From: Bacillota bacterium
Lineage (GTDB): Bacteria > Bacillota > Clostridia > Oscillospirales > Acutalibacteraceae
Direction: 5' to 3'
Length of the DNA stretch: 64,000 nt
Assembly (NCBI GenBank): GCA_023458755.1
Contig: JAEWYE010000058.1
Span: 62,001 to 126,000, forward strand
The notes beneath the pieces were generated by a model. It saw only the letters and a program-made list of their open reading frames with translations. It was not told the origin of the DNA and made no database searches. A program made the position numbers and the translations under genes. Below are positions 43,818-51,264 of the stretch, piece by piece; position 1 is the first letter of the stretch; the number at the start of each line of letters is the position of its first letter.

Positions 43818-45484
43818 TTCGCATCACCTCTTAGAATCTGCTCGACAATTTCTTCCCCGGAAATTTGTCGCCCATCATATTTTAAAATACTTTTGTTGCA
43901 GACTATTCCAGTTTGCTCACGAATCAGATCGGCAAGCTGTCCGGTGGCATTTTGCTCTATGTTGATAATTTTATGTGCCAGCGCAGCTTTTTCCTGTAGT
44001 AACTTTTGAGGCAGCGGGTACACGTCACCAAACACAAGTGCCGCATATTTCCCATCGCTTTTTTCATTGAGAAGATCAATGGCCCCCGAAATAGGCCCAT
44101 AGGTGGATCCCCAGCCAATGAGCAAGGTTTCATAAGAATCTGCCCCAATAAATTCTGGCTCTTGAAGTTCCTGCTTGAGTTTTTCAAGCTTTTTCATGCG
44201 CTTTTCCATCATCTTGTTGCGTACTTCGGAAGATTCCGTAATCCATCCGCGCTCATCGTGCTCATCACTGTCAATTGCCACAAAGTTCTTTGTTTTTCCG
44301 GGAAGCAGCCGCGGAGATATACCGTCTTCTGTATACTCATAACGTTGGTATCTACCGTTACCTTCATATGCAGTGGCCGGAGCAGCAACTTTCATATTGC
44401 TCAAGTCAAACGGTTTGACCGTTGCCGATGCATCACCCAGATATTGATCGCTGAGCAGTATAACGGGAATTTGGTATTTTTCAGCCAGATGAAACGCGCG
44501 TATTGTTTGATAAAAGGCATCTGTGTGGTTACGTAAAGCGATCACCATACGGGGGAATTCGCCCTGCGAAGCGGAAATCACAAATTTTAAATCACTTTGT
44601 TCCGTACGGGTTGGCAGGCCGGTAACCGGTCCGGGACGCTGCACATCAACCACTACTAAAGGAATCTCAGCCATGCCGGAAAGGCCAAGGGCTTCCACCA
44701 TCAGCGAGAAACCGCCGCCGGAGGTCCCTGTCATTGCACGGGCTCCAGTATAAGAGGCTCCGATTGCCATATTAATAGCTGCAATTTCATCCTCTGCCTG
44801 TTCTACAACAATGCCGGCTTTATCACCTTTGGATGCCAGATATTCCATAATAGCGGTAGAGGGTGACATGGGGTAGGCTGAGTAGAACTTCAGTCCAGCC
44901 GCAATTGCTCCAAGAGAAAGCGCCTTGCTCCCGGAAAGAATCATCCAATCGCTGAACTCCCCTTGCAAATGAGGAAAGCGTTTTTCTACGATTTGATACC
45001 CGTTTTCTACCGCCTGCAAGTTGATTTCAAGATATTGTTCCTTGACAAACGTACTCATAACTTCGCGCACATAATCAAGATTTTCCCCAAACAGCTTGAG
45101 AATCGCCCCCACGGCAATACTGCCGGAAACACGGGGATTACCAAGAGATTTTGCTATTTGACCCATGTCAATCTTAATGGCTCGCGGGTCAACCGTGGCA
45201 AGCGTGCTGTCACAAAGGATGAAACCGTTTGGGTTAAGCTTGTCTTTGTGCAGTTCAACGGTTTCATCGTTAAGCGCGATAATACCGTCAAGCTGATTAC
45301 TGTGTGAGTACACGGCTTTGGTGCCAAAGCGAATAAGGGAAAAGTTATGTCCTCCGCGGATACGGGACATGAAGTCCCTGATTGTAAAAACGTTGTAGCC
45401 GGATCGTTTTAACAGTTTTTCCAGAATGGCTACTGTTGTATCAATACCCTGTCCAGCCGCTCCGCCGACAAGCAGATTATACAT
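43814..45484 (-). CDS. korA: 2-oxoacid:ferredoxin oxidoreductase, fused gamma-alpha subunit
   Basis: The 556-residue protein has an N-terminal gamma domain (NLLVGGAAGQGIDTTVAIL, then RDFMSRIRGGHNF) joined to an alpha domain (GLKFYSAYPMSPSTAIMEYL, GTSGGGFSLMVEALGLSGM). The C-terminal region has the LLIGWGSTYGPI block. This fused form is common in the KorAB type. The start at 45484 has AGGAGG 6-7 bases upstream; the in-frame ATG at 45502 does not. It lies 59 bp after the superoxide reductase gene in the same operon. Confidence 0.93.
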   Translation of the reverse strand: MYNLLVGGAAGQGIDTTVAILEKLLKRSGYNVFTIRDFMSRIRGGHNFSLIRFGTKAVYSHSNQLDGIIALNDETVELHKDKLNPNGFILCDSTLATVDPRAIKIDMGQIAKSLGNPRVSGSIAVGAILKLFGENLDYVREVMSTFVKEQYLEINLQAVENGYQIVEKRFPHLQGEFSDWMILSGSKALSLGAIAAGLKFYSAYPMSPSTAIMEYLASKGDKAGIVVEQAEDEIAAINMAIGASYTGARAMTGTSGGGFSLMVEALGLSGMAEIPLVVVDVQRPGPVTGLPTRTEQSDLKFVISASQGEFPRMVIALRNHTDAFYQTIRAFHLAEKYQIPVILLSDQYLGDASATVKPFDLSNMKVAAPATAYEGNGRYQRYEYTEDGISPRLLPGKTKNFVAIDSDEHDERGWITESSEVRNKMMEKRMKKLEKLKQELQEPEFIGADSYETLLIGWGSTYGPISGAIDLLNEKSDGKYAALVFGDVYPLPQKLLQEKAALAHKIINIEQNATGQLADLIREQTGIVCNKSILKYDGRQISGEEIVEQILRGDAK

Positions 45485-45543
45485 GAATTCGCCTCCTGAC
45501 AAATAAAACGTTATTTTTTCTGAATTGCATTGCCTCTAATGTA

Positions 45544-46002
45544 TCAGTTGTCATCTGCAATAATGCAGCCTTGGGAAAATTCAGCAGAACAGGCTGCCTC
45601 ATTCGGAATAATAAAATCCTCTTCGGAAATCAGATCCGCTTTCCAGAGACCGTGCAGGTTGCAGTATGCATATACAGAACCAGCTTCTGCTTCAGCAAAC
45701 TCTGCTTTTGGTTCCTCACCCGGCTCTAAAAACTTAAACTCAACTTTATCTTCAGCGACGAACGCAATCCACTCAATGTGGTGTTCCGGCAACATGGGAT
45801 GCAGGGTGGAACCAACTTCAACTTTGATCTTGCCGTCCTCGCGGATGACAACAGGGACATGCTTCTCTTGAGCGGCGTCGGTTGAATTTGCTTCAAGTTT
45901 TGTCATTGCCTGCCCACAGCAGGTAAGTGTTCCGCCTCCGACCTTGATCAGAGCAACAATATTCCCACATTTTTCACAACGATAGAAATTAACAACTGAC
46001 AT
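45544..46002 (-). CDS. dfx: Desulfoferrodoxin (2Fe-superoxide reductase)
   Basis: The 152-residue protein has an N-terminal desulforedoxin domain (YRCEKCGN and LTCCGQ, an Fe-Cys4 site) and a C-terminal superoxide-reductase domain with the Fe(His4Cys) site. His ligands appear in EKHVPVV, LHPMLPEHHIEW and NLHGLW, and Cys in AYCNLHGLW. It reduces superoxide to peroxide without making oxygen, and the peroxide then goes to rubrerythrin and the peroxidase encoded in the same operon. The C-terminus has about 20 residues beyond the last ligand. GGAG lies upstream of the ATG. Confidence 0.96.
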   Translation of the reverse strand: MSVVNFYRCEKCGNIVALIKVGGGTLTCCGQAMTKLEANSTDAAQEKHVPVVIREDGKIKVEVGSTLHPMLPEHHIEWIAFVAEDKVEFKFLEPGEEPKAEFAEAEAGSVYAYCNLHGLWKADLISEEDFIIPNEAACSAEFSQGCIIADDN

Positions 46003-46040
46003 TTCAAAGACTCCTTTTATATAATTTATTTTTATTACAA

Positions 46041-46065
46041 ACCGGCAAATGAAAGCTTTGCCGGT
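46041..46065 (-). promoter_or_regulatory. Leader hairpin upstream of dfx
   Basis: ACCGGCAAA and TTTGCCGGT (46041-46049 with 46057-46065) form a perfect 9-bp stem with a 7-nt loop, flanked by TTATTA/TAATAA arms. It lies in the predicted 5' leader about 40 bp before the dfx start and could stabilise or regulate the mRNA. Confidence 0.6.
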
Positions 46066-46107
46066 AATAATCGCTTAACTCATAGATGATAAAATTTTAT
46101 AAATTAT

Positions 46108-46136
46108 AAATTAATAATAATAACTATTATTAATTT
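46108..46136. promoter_or_regulatory. 29-bp palindrome, probable operator of the dfx operon
   Basis: AAATTAATAATA at 46108-46119 and TATTATTAATTT at 46125-46136 are perfect inverted repeats around ATAAC. The site lies immediately downstream of the predicted dfx transcription start. Its AT-rich dyad recalls PerR/Fur-type operators, but it does not match a consensus I can name exactly. Confidence 0.65.
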
Positions 46137-46145
46137 ATTGATTAA

Positions 46146-46174
46146 ATAATAGCACGACTTATCACATTTGTAAA
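46146..46174 (-). promoter_or_regulatory. Predicted sigma-A promoter of the dfx-korAB-rbr-ftn-gpx operon
   Basis: On the minus strand, TTTACA (46174-46169) and TATTAT (46151-46146) are separated by 17 bp. The expected start point, near 46139, falls at the edge of the palindromic operator. Confidence 0.6.
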
Positions 46175-46221
46175 TAGCTTTTTTTAAAAAAATTAAAAAT
46201 TCATTTTTCGTAATGTAATTC

Positions 46222-46271
46222 TTGCCTTTTCTAAAACGGCAATTGCAAAATATATCAAAAAAGTATATATT
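46222..46271 (+). promoter_or_regulatory. Predicted promoter of the Nramp gene with an adjoining dyad
   Basis: TTGCAA at 46243-46248 and TATATT at 46266-46271 are 17 bp apart. A TTGCC/GGCAA dyad at 46222-46242 ends exactly where the -35 box begins and may bind a metal regulator such as an MntR-type protein (inference). Confidence 0.6.
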
Positions 46272-46291
46272 ATTCTAGAGGGGGCAGCGCT

Positions 46292-47536
46292 ATGAAATTG
46301 TTTTCCAACCCACATGCTTCAAAGCATCATTCCATTGATTTTCTTAGATACATTGGCCCTGGACTATTGGTAACCGTCGGTTTTATTGATCCGGGCAACT
46401 GGGCATCCAATATTGCCGCCGGTTCCGGTTATGGCTACTTGCTTTTATGGATGGTTACACTTTCTACCATTATGCTGATTGTGTTGCAGCACAATGCAGC
46501 GCATTTGGGTATCGTAACCGGAAAATGCCTTTCCGAGGCGGCTACAGAAACTATTAGGCCGTGGCTAAAGAATACGATATTGATGACTGCGATGGTGGCT
46601 TCTGTATCAACGGCTATGGCCGAAATTCTCGGAGGAGCGATCGCACTCAATATGCTTTTCAAACTACCAATTAAAATTGGTGCTTTGTTTGTTATGGCTG
46701 TTGTCCTTTTTCTGCAGCTTACAAATTCTTATAAAAGAATTGAAAAAATAATTATTGGATTTGTTTCACTGATTGGACTTTCTTTCCTTTTCGAAATTTG
46801 TGTAGTACATATTAATTGGAGTTCAGCAGCGATAGGATGGATTGCTCCGACCTTTCCAAAAGGATCAATGCCCGTAATTATGAGCGTACTTGGTGCTGTT
46901 GTTATGCCGCACAACCTGTTTTTGCATTCTGAAATCATTCAGAGCCGCAAGTGGAATCTTCAGGATGAAACGGTAATTCAAAAACAACTCAAGTATGAAT
47001 TTGGAGACACCCTGTTTTCCATGATTGTCGGCTGGGCGATTAACAGTGCCATGATTCTCATGGCTGCAGCAGTATTTTTCGAACAGGGTATGTCGGTTAC
47101 GGAGCTTACGCAGGCGCAAGGAATGCTTAAGCCACTGTTAGGCAATGCCGCATCTGTTATTTTCGCCATTGCTTTGCTTTTTGCGGGCCTTTCCTCAAGT
47201 GTTACCGCTGGTATGGCTGGCGGAAGTATTTTCGCAGGGATTTTTGCCAAACCATATGATATTTCCGATATCCACACCAAAGCTGGCATTCTGCTTACCG
47301 TGGTTCCCGCAGCGGCAGTCATTTTCTTTATAACCTCGCCCTTTCAAGGCCTGATTTATTCGCAGATGTTATTAAGTATTCAACTGCCAATTACAATTTT
47401 CACACAGATTTATCTGACATCTTCTAAAAAGGTAATGGGGAAATACGCAAACTCAAAGTTGGACAAGATTTTACTGTGGGGTATTGGTATCATTGTTACT
47501 GTGCTAAATATCGCGTTGCTTATCAGCTACCTTTAA
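46292..47536 (+). CDS. mntH: Nramp-family divalent metal transporter
   Basis: The 414-residue protein has eleven predicted helices. Helix 1 contains GFIDPGNWASNIAAGSGYG, with the DPGN metal site. Helix 6 contains VVMPHNLFLHS, whose Met selects transition metals over calcium. It imports Mn2+ or Fe2+ with protons. GAGGGGGC precedes the ATG. Divergent placement from the oxygen-defence operon fits manganese-for-iron replacement under oxidative stress, a known theme in PerR/MntR regulation; the link here is inferred. Confidence 0.94.
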   Translation: MKLFSNPHASKHHSIDFLRYIGPGLLVTVGFIDPGNWASNIAAGSGYGYLLLWMVTLSTIMLIVLQHNAAHLGIVTGKCLSEAATETIRPWLKNTILMTAMVASVSTAMAEILGGAIALNMLFKLPIKIGALFVMAVVLFLQLTNSYKRIEKIIIGFVSLIGLSFLFEICVVHINWSSAAIGWIAPTFPKGSMPVIMSVLGAVVMPHNLFLHSEIIQSRKWNLQDETVIQKQLKYEFGDTLFSMIVGWAINSAMILMAAAVFFEQGMSVTELTQAQGMLKPLLGNAASVIFAIALLFAGLSSSVTAGMAGGSIFAGIFAKPYDISDIHTKAGILLTVVPAAAVIFFITSPFQGLIYSQMLLSIQLPITIFTQIYLTSSKKVMGKYANSKLDKILLWGIGIIVTVLNIALLISYL

Positions 47537-47821
47537 TTGGAGTTCTTGCCCTTAGTGGCTTTCCAAAAACGCGCTGCCTCAAAACGAGGCGGTTTGAATT
47601 ATGTAAAAAGATGCAGCAAATGCGAATTGACTTTGGAACTTACACCAAGCTTCCTGCAGTCATAGGCATAAAAAGAGGACTGCCTTGACTTGATTCTTCT
47701 AAACCAATCGCTTTTTGATAGATTCTTTCACTTTAGTTCCGATCGTATCCGGTTATTTTTTTCAATTCACTCTTGATTTTTTTTAGAATTTACGCTATAA
47801 TAGTCGAGCATTCAGAAATAT

Positions 47822-47897
47822 GGACGTTTAGCTCAGCTGGTAGAGCATTCGCTTGACGTGCGAAAGGTCATAGATTCGAGTTCTATAACGTCCACCA
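47822..47897 (+). tRNA. tRNA-Val (anticodon GAC), with encoded CCA
   Basis: All four arms fold. The acceptor stem is GGACGTT/AACGTCC, the D arm is GCTCAGCTGGTAGAGC, the anticodon loop TTGACGT sits in stem TTCGC/GCGAA and gives GAC, and the T arm ATAGA/TCTAT has loop TTCGAGT. Discriminator A is followed by an encoded CCA. The 284-bp stretch before it shows no gene. Confidence 0.95.
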
Positions 47898-47898
47898 T

Positions 47899-47936
47899 AA
47901 AAAGAGAGATACCTTTTAGGTATCTCTCTTTTTATG
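47899..47936 (+). terminator. Terminator of the tRNA gene
   Basis: AAAAAGAGAGATACC and the matching GGTATCTCTCTTTTT form a long stem with a small loop directly after the CCA end. Confidence 0.88.
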
Positions 47937-48048
47937 TTTAGACAAGAATCTATCTTGTTACTAAGAAAACTAAAATTTCGGAGCTGCTTCAACCACATTA
48001 ATAACAAACGGATATGCAGAAATTTATTTGTTCCCACATAAAAATTTA

Positions 48049-48102
48049 TTGACATTGTAAACGGAAAGCGTTATCATATATAAATGCAAATCATTTGCAT
48101 TT
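48049..48102 (+). promoter_or_regulatory. Promoter with overlapping Zur-like box before the zinc importer
   Basis: TTGACA at 48049-48054 and TATCAT at 48072-48077 are 17 bp apart. A perfect 9-3-9 palindrome, AAATGCAAA/TTTGCATTT around TCA at 48082-48102, covers the expected start point. This arrangement fits repression of zinc uptake by a Zur/Fur-family protein when zinc is sufficient. Confidence 0.85.
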
Positions 48103-48128
48103 GAAAAGAGGAAGACAAAGAAGATATT

Positions 48129-49013
48129 ATGAATGTTGTAAAAAAAGTTTTCGCTGTATTACTGGCGGCAGCACTTTGCTTTAGTATTGCCGGATGTGCG
48201 GGCCGAAAACCGGAAAATGTCCGGTTTCGTGTCGTGACATCCTTTTATCCTATGTATATAATGACACTTAACATTACGAACGGCGTGGACGGTGTGCAAG
48301 TCGACAACATGGCCGGGCAGCAGACAGGCTGTCTGCATGATTATCAGCTTCAGTCCAAGGATATGAAAAACATTGAACAGGCCGACATGTTTGTGATAAA
48401 CGGTGCAGGTATGGAAAGTTTTATGGCCAAGGTGACCGCTCAACTGCCCAATCTCTGCGTGGTGAATTCCAGCGAGGGTATCCCACTGCTGGAGGAGGAT
48501 GGGGAAGCGAACCCTCACATTTGGGTATCCATTACCAACTATATTCAGCAGGTAAACAATATTTCACAAGGTTTCATGAAGGCCGACCCACAGCATGCGC
48601 AGGAGTATCGGAAAAACGCGCAGACCTATATGGCAAAGCTGACGATCTTGCGCGCCAAAATGCACAAGGAACTGGATGGCCTGCCGCACCGCGACATTAT
48701 CACATTCCATGAAGCATTCCCGTATTTTGCGCAGGAATTCAATTTAAAAATAGCCAAAGTGATCAACCGTGAACCGGACAGCCAGCCAAGTGCCAAAGAA
48801 CTTGCTGAAACCATCCGGCTGATTCGCGGAATAAATGTCAAGGCGGTATTTGCCGAACCGCAGTATCCAAGCTCCGCTGCGAATGTAGTGGCAAAAGAAA
48901 CCGGTGTAACGGTCTATTCGCTTGACCCTTCGGTGACCGGGGAAAACGATTTGAACGCTTATCTGAACGCGATGGAGCAGAATTTAAAGGTGCTCAAGGA
49001 AGCGTTAAAATAG
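48129..49013 (+). CDS. znuA: Zinc ABC transporter solute-binding lipoprotein
   Basis: This 294-residue cluster A-I binding protein has a signal peptide and lipobox (CFSIAGC near residue 23). Metal-site histidines are seen in GCLHDYQLQ, ANPHIWVS and ITFHEAFPYFA, with a later acidic ligand expected in VFAEPQYPSS. It lacks the long His-rich loop of some ZnuA proteins. Together with the ATPase and permease that follow, and the Zur-like box at the promoter, zinc is the likely substrate; manganese is less likely. Confidence 0.92.
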   Translation: MNVVKKVFAVLLAAALCFSIAGCAGRKPENVRFRVVTSFYPMYIMTLNITNGVDGVQVDNMAGQQTGCLHDYQLQSKDMKNIEQADMFVINGAGMESFMAKVTAQLPNLCVVNSSEGIPLLEEDGEANPHIWVSITNYIQQVNNISQGFMKADPQHAQEYRKNAQTYMAKLTILRAKMHKELDGLPHRDIITFHEAFPYFAQEFNLKIAKVINREPDSQPSAKELAETIRLIRGINVKAVFAEPQYPSSAANVVAKETGVTVYSLDPSVTGENDLNAYLNAMEQNLKVLKEALK

Positions 49014-49057
49014 TTGAAACGCTAAACAAGGACTCGCATAGAGTACGGGAGAAGATT

Positions 49058-49786
49058 ATGGAAGCTTGTAAATGCAGTACAAAAATACGAAATCTAACCG
49101 TTAAAAAGAATGACGGCTTGCTCATCTATGACGTTTCGCTGGACGTGCACCACGGCGAAATTATGGCGCTGATCGGGCGCAACGGTGCGGGCAAAACTAC
49201 TTTGCTTAAAGCGCTGTTGGGGCGCATTCCGTATACGGGAAGCGTTAGCTTTTCCGACCCGAAAGGGGTTCCGGTGGCAAAGCCGCATATCGGCTATGTT
49301 CCGCAAAATTTGGTGTTTGACCGCAGTACGCCGGTTACGGTGGCGGATATGCTCTGCGCGAATTCCTCCACTATGCCCGTCTGGTTCGGTCACAAAAAGG
49401 AAAAGCTGGAAGAGGCGGAAGCAATGCTCCGAAAGGTAGGAGCAAAAGACCTTATGAACAAGCGGCTGGGCACTCTTTCCGGCGGCGAGCTGCAGCGTGT
49501 GCTGCTTTCGTTTGCTCTGGAGCCAATGCCGGATTTGCTTTTGCTCGACGAGCCGGTTTCCGCGATTGACCGTAAAGGAATCGAAGTATTCTATGACCTT
49601 GTCACCTCGCTTCGCAGTGAATATCACATGCCGGTTATTTTGGTGAGCCATGATTTGTCTCATGTGGCAAAATACGCGACCTCCGCCGCACTGCTCGATA
49701 AAACCGTTTTGGTTCGGGGCGATGTAAAATCTGTCATGACGACTAAGGAAGTCCGCGAAGCGTTCGGTTTGGATGCGGTAAAATAG
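49058..49786 (+). CDS. znuC: Zinc ABC transporter ATP-binding protein
   Basis: The 242-residue ATPase has Walker A GRNGAGKTTLLKALLG near residues 40-55, Q-loop YVPQNLVFD, signature LSGGELQRVLL, Walker B LLLLDEPVSAID and switch His in VSHDLSHV. It drives uptake by the adjacent permease. It starts 44 bp after the binding-protein gene with GGGAGAAG upstream. Confidence 0.95.
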   Translation: MEACKCSTKIRNLTVKKNDGLLIYDVSLDVHHGEIMALIGRNGAGKTTLLKALLGRIPYTGSVSFSDPKGVPVAKPHIGYVPQNLVFDRSTPVTVADMLCANSSTMPVWFGHKKEKLEEAEAMLRKVGAKDLMNKRLGTLSGGELQRVLLSFALEPMPDLLLLDEPVSAIDRKGIEVFYDLVTSLRSEYHMPVILVSHDLSHVAKYATSAALLDKTVLVRGDVKSVMTTKEVREAFGLDAVK

Positions 49787-49823
49787 CGGTTCGGATGTTA
49801 TTAAAACAGGAAAGGTCTTTTTT

Positions 49824-50672
49824 ATGGATATACTGTATGGATTAATCGATAAATTGCTGCCGTACGACTGGACGGAATTCAGCTACATGAAAAATGCGCT
49901 TTTGGCGATTCTTCTTATAACGCCGCTGTTTGGTCTGGTGGGTACGATGATCGTCAATAATAAGATGTCGTTTTTCTCCGATGCGCTCGGACATTCCGCC
50001 CTTACCGGAATCGCCATCGGCGTATTAATGGGTATTGACAACTATTTAGTTTCCATGATGGGTTTTGCTCTTTTGTTTGCGCTGTGCATCTCGGCGGTCA
50101 TGGATTCCGGCGTTTCGTCGGCGGACACCATCATCGGTGTGTTTTCCGCCACCGGTATGGCGCTTGGTATTGTGCTGCTTTCTGCGAGCGGCGGTTTTGC
50201 AAAATATTCCGCTTACTTAATCGGCGATATTCTTACGGTACAGCCGGAAGAAATCGGTATGCTCGCGATTATTTTGGTCACGGTGGTGGTTGTTTGGGTG
50301 CTGTTTTTCAACAAGCTTCTGCTCACGAGTATCAATTCCGATCTCGCGGCAAGTAAGAATATCCGTGTGCGGCTGATGGAAAAGATATTTGTTGTGATTG
50401 TCGCGGTCATTGTAACGGTTTCCATTAAGTGGGTGGGTATCTTGATTATCAATTCTCTGCTGGTTTTGCCGGCGGCAGCGGCAAGAAATCTCTCAAAGAG
50501 CATGCGCTCCTACCATGCGATGGCGGTATGCATTTCCATCTTTTCCGGAGTGAGCGGCCTGATCCTTTCCTATTATATGGGTACTGCCACGGGCGGTACA
50601 ATTGTGCTGATTGCGGCAGCCATATTTTTTGCCAGCTTTTTCATCAACCGTTTCCGTTCTGCCGCAAGGTAA
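49824..50672 (+). CDS. znuB: Zinc ABC transporter permease
   Basis: The 282-residue protein has seven to eight membrane helices. The ABC-3 pattern is clear in VNNKMSFFSDALGHSALTGI near residue 45 and KWVGILIINSLLVLPAAAAR near residue 208, the segment that contacts the ATPase. It forms the homodimeric zinc channel. AGGAAAGG precedes the ATG; the operon spacing is 37 bp. Confidence 0.94.
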   Translation: MDILYGLIDKLLPYDWTEFSYMKNALLAILLITPLFGLVGTMIVNNKMSFFSDALGHSALTGIAIGVLMGIDNYLVSMMGFALLFALCISAVMDSGVSSADTIIGVFSATGMALGIVLLSASGGFAKYSAYLIGDILTVQPEEIGMLAIILVTVVVVWVLFFNKLLLTSINSDLAASKNIRVRLMEKIFVVIVAVIVTVSIKWVGILIINSLLVLPAAAARNLSKSMRSYHAMAVCISIFSGVSGLILSYYMGTATGGTIVLIAAAIFFASFFINRFRSAAR

Positions 50673-50757
50673 AACCGCAGATAATTTAAACTTTCCAACC
50701 TTTTGTCCGATATATAATATAAAGTTGTAATTGCAAAAAAAGATAGGAGCTTTTATT

Positions 50758-51006
50758 ATGAGTGTCGGAGCTTGTAACTTGGGCAGAGGCACCGCAAGAC
50801 ATGTTGCGGAACAGAGCAAATTATCGGATAAAGATGAGAAAACCAGCAAAAACAAACGTGCAGAAAAAACGCACCGAAGTGATCCACAGCAAGTGAGTTT
50901 CGAAAAATTCTCAGAAAAGCCGCTGGGCATTGCCGCACCTTTGCAAACGAATGCTGCTGTTTCCGAAAATACGGAAAATACGTCGATTTTGAATAAATTG
51001 GTATGA
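50758..51006 (+). CDS. Small protein of unknown function, 82 residues
   Basis: The product starts MSVGACNLGRGTARHVAEQS, then becomes very polar and rich in Lys, Glu, Ser and Asn, and ends in a short hydrophobic SILNKLV. TAGGAG is 9 bases before the ATG and a terminator follows, so it is likely expressed. I recognise no domain. The disordered centre suggests a small structural, spore-associated or adaptor protein, but this is a guess. It follows the zinc importer after 85 bp. Confidence 0.6.
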   Translation: MSVGACNLGRGTARHVAEQSKLSDKDEKTSKNKRAEKTHRSDPQQVSFEKFSEKPLGIAAPLQTNAAVSENTENTSILNKLV

Positions 51007-51068
51007 CGGAATCAAGATAAAAATGGCGAAAAACAGTGGGATTTCTTTCATTGTTTTTCGTCAATCCT

Positions 51069-51100
51069 ATGAGTTATCATTGTGATAACTCATATTTTTT
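51069..51100 (+). terminator. Terminator upstream of purL
   Basis: ATGAGTTATCA at 51069-51079 pairs perfectly with TGATAACTCAT at 51083-51093, followed by ATTTTTT. A weaker CGAAAAACA/TGTTTTTCG dyad precedes it. Confidence 0.82.
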
Positions 51101-51117
51101 GGCCAAAAAAGCAATGT

Positions 51118-51147
51118 TTGCAGAAACGTTGCTTTTCTCTTTATAAT
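51118..51147 (+). promoter_or_regulatory. Possible promoter of purL
   Basis: TTGCAG at 51118-51123 and TATAAT at 51142-51147 are 18 bp apart, about 118 bp before the start codon. No purine-riboswitch fold was recognised in the leader. Confidence 0.45.
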
Positions 51148-51264
51148 TGGGCGGTATTATGTTAAAATTAACTTAAATATCAATGAGAAAAGGTAGCATT
51201 CGCTTCGGCGGGTGCGTCGTGCGCGGTCAGTTTTTAGCTGGCAATGCGGCAGAACGGAGGAAAA

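Noticed and set aside
47537..47690. Possible small gene downstream of the Nramp gene
   Set aside because: Frames here overlap the mntH end and have no ribosome site; a short GCCTC/GAGGC dyad is present but lacks a T-run.
51007..51264. Purine riboswitch or PurR-type box upstream of purL
   Set aside because: No three-way-junction core or PurBox was recognised; only a possible promoter and terminators are visible.
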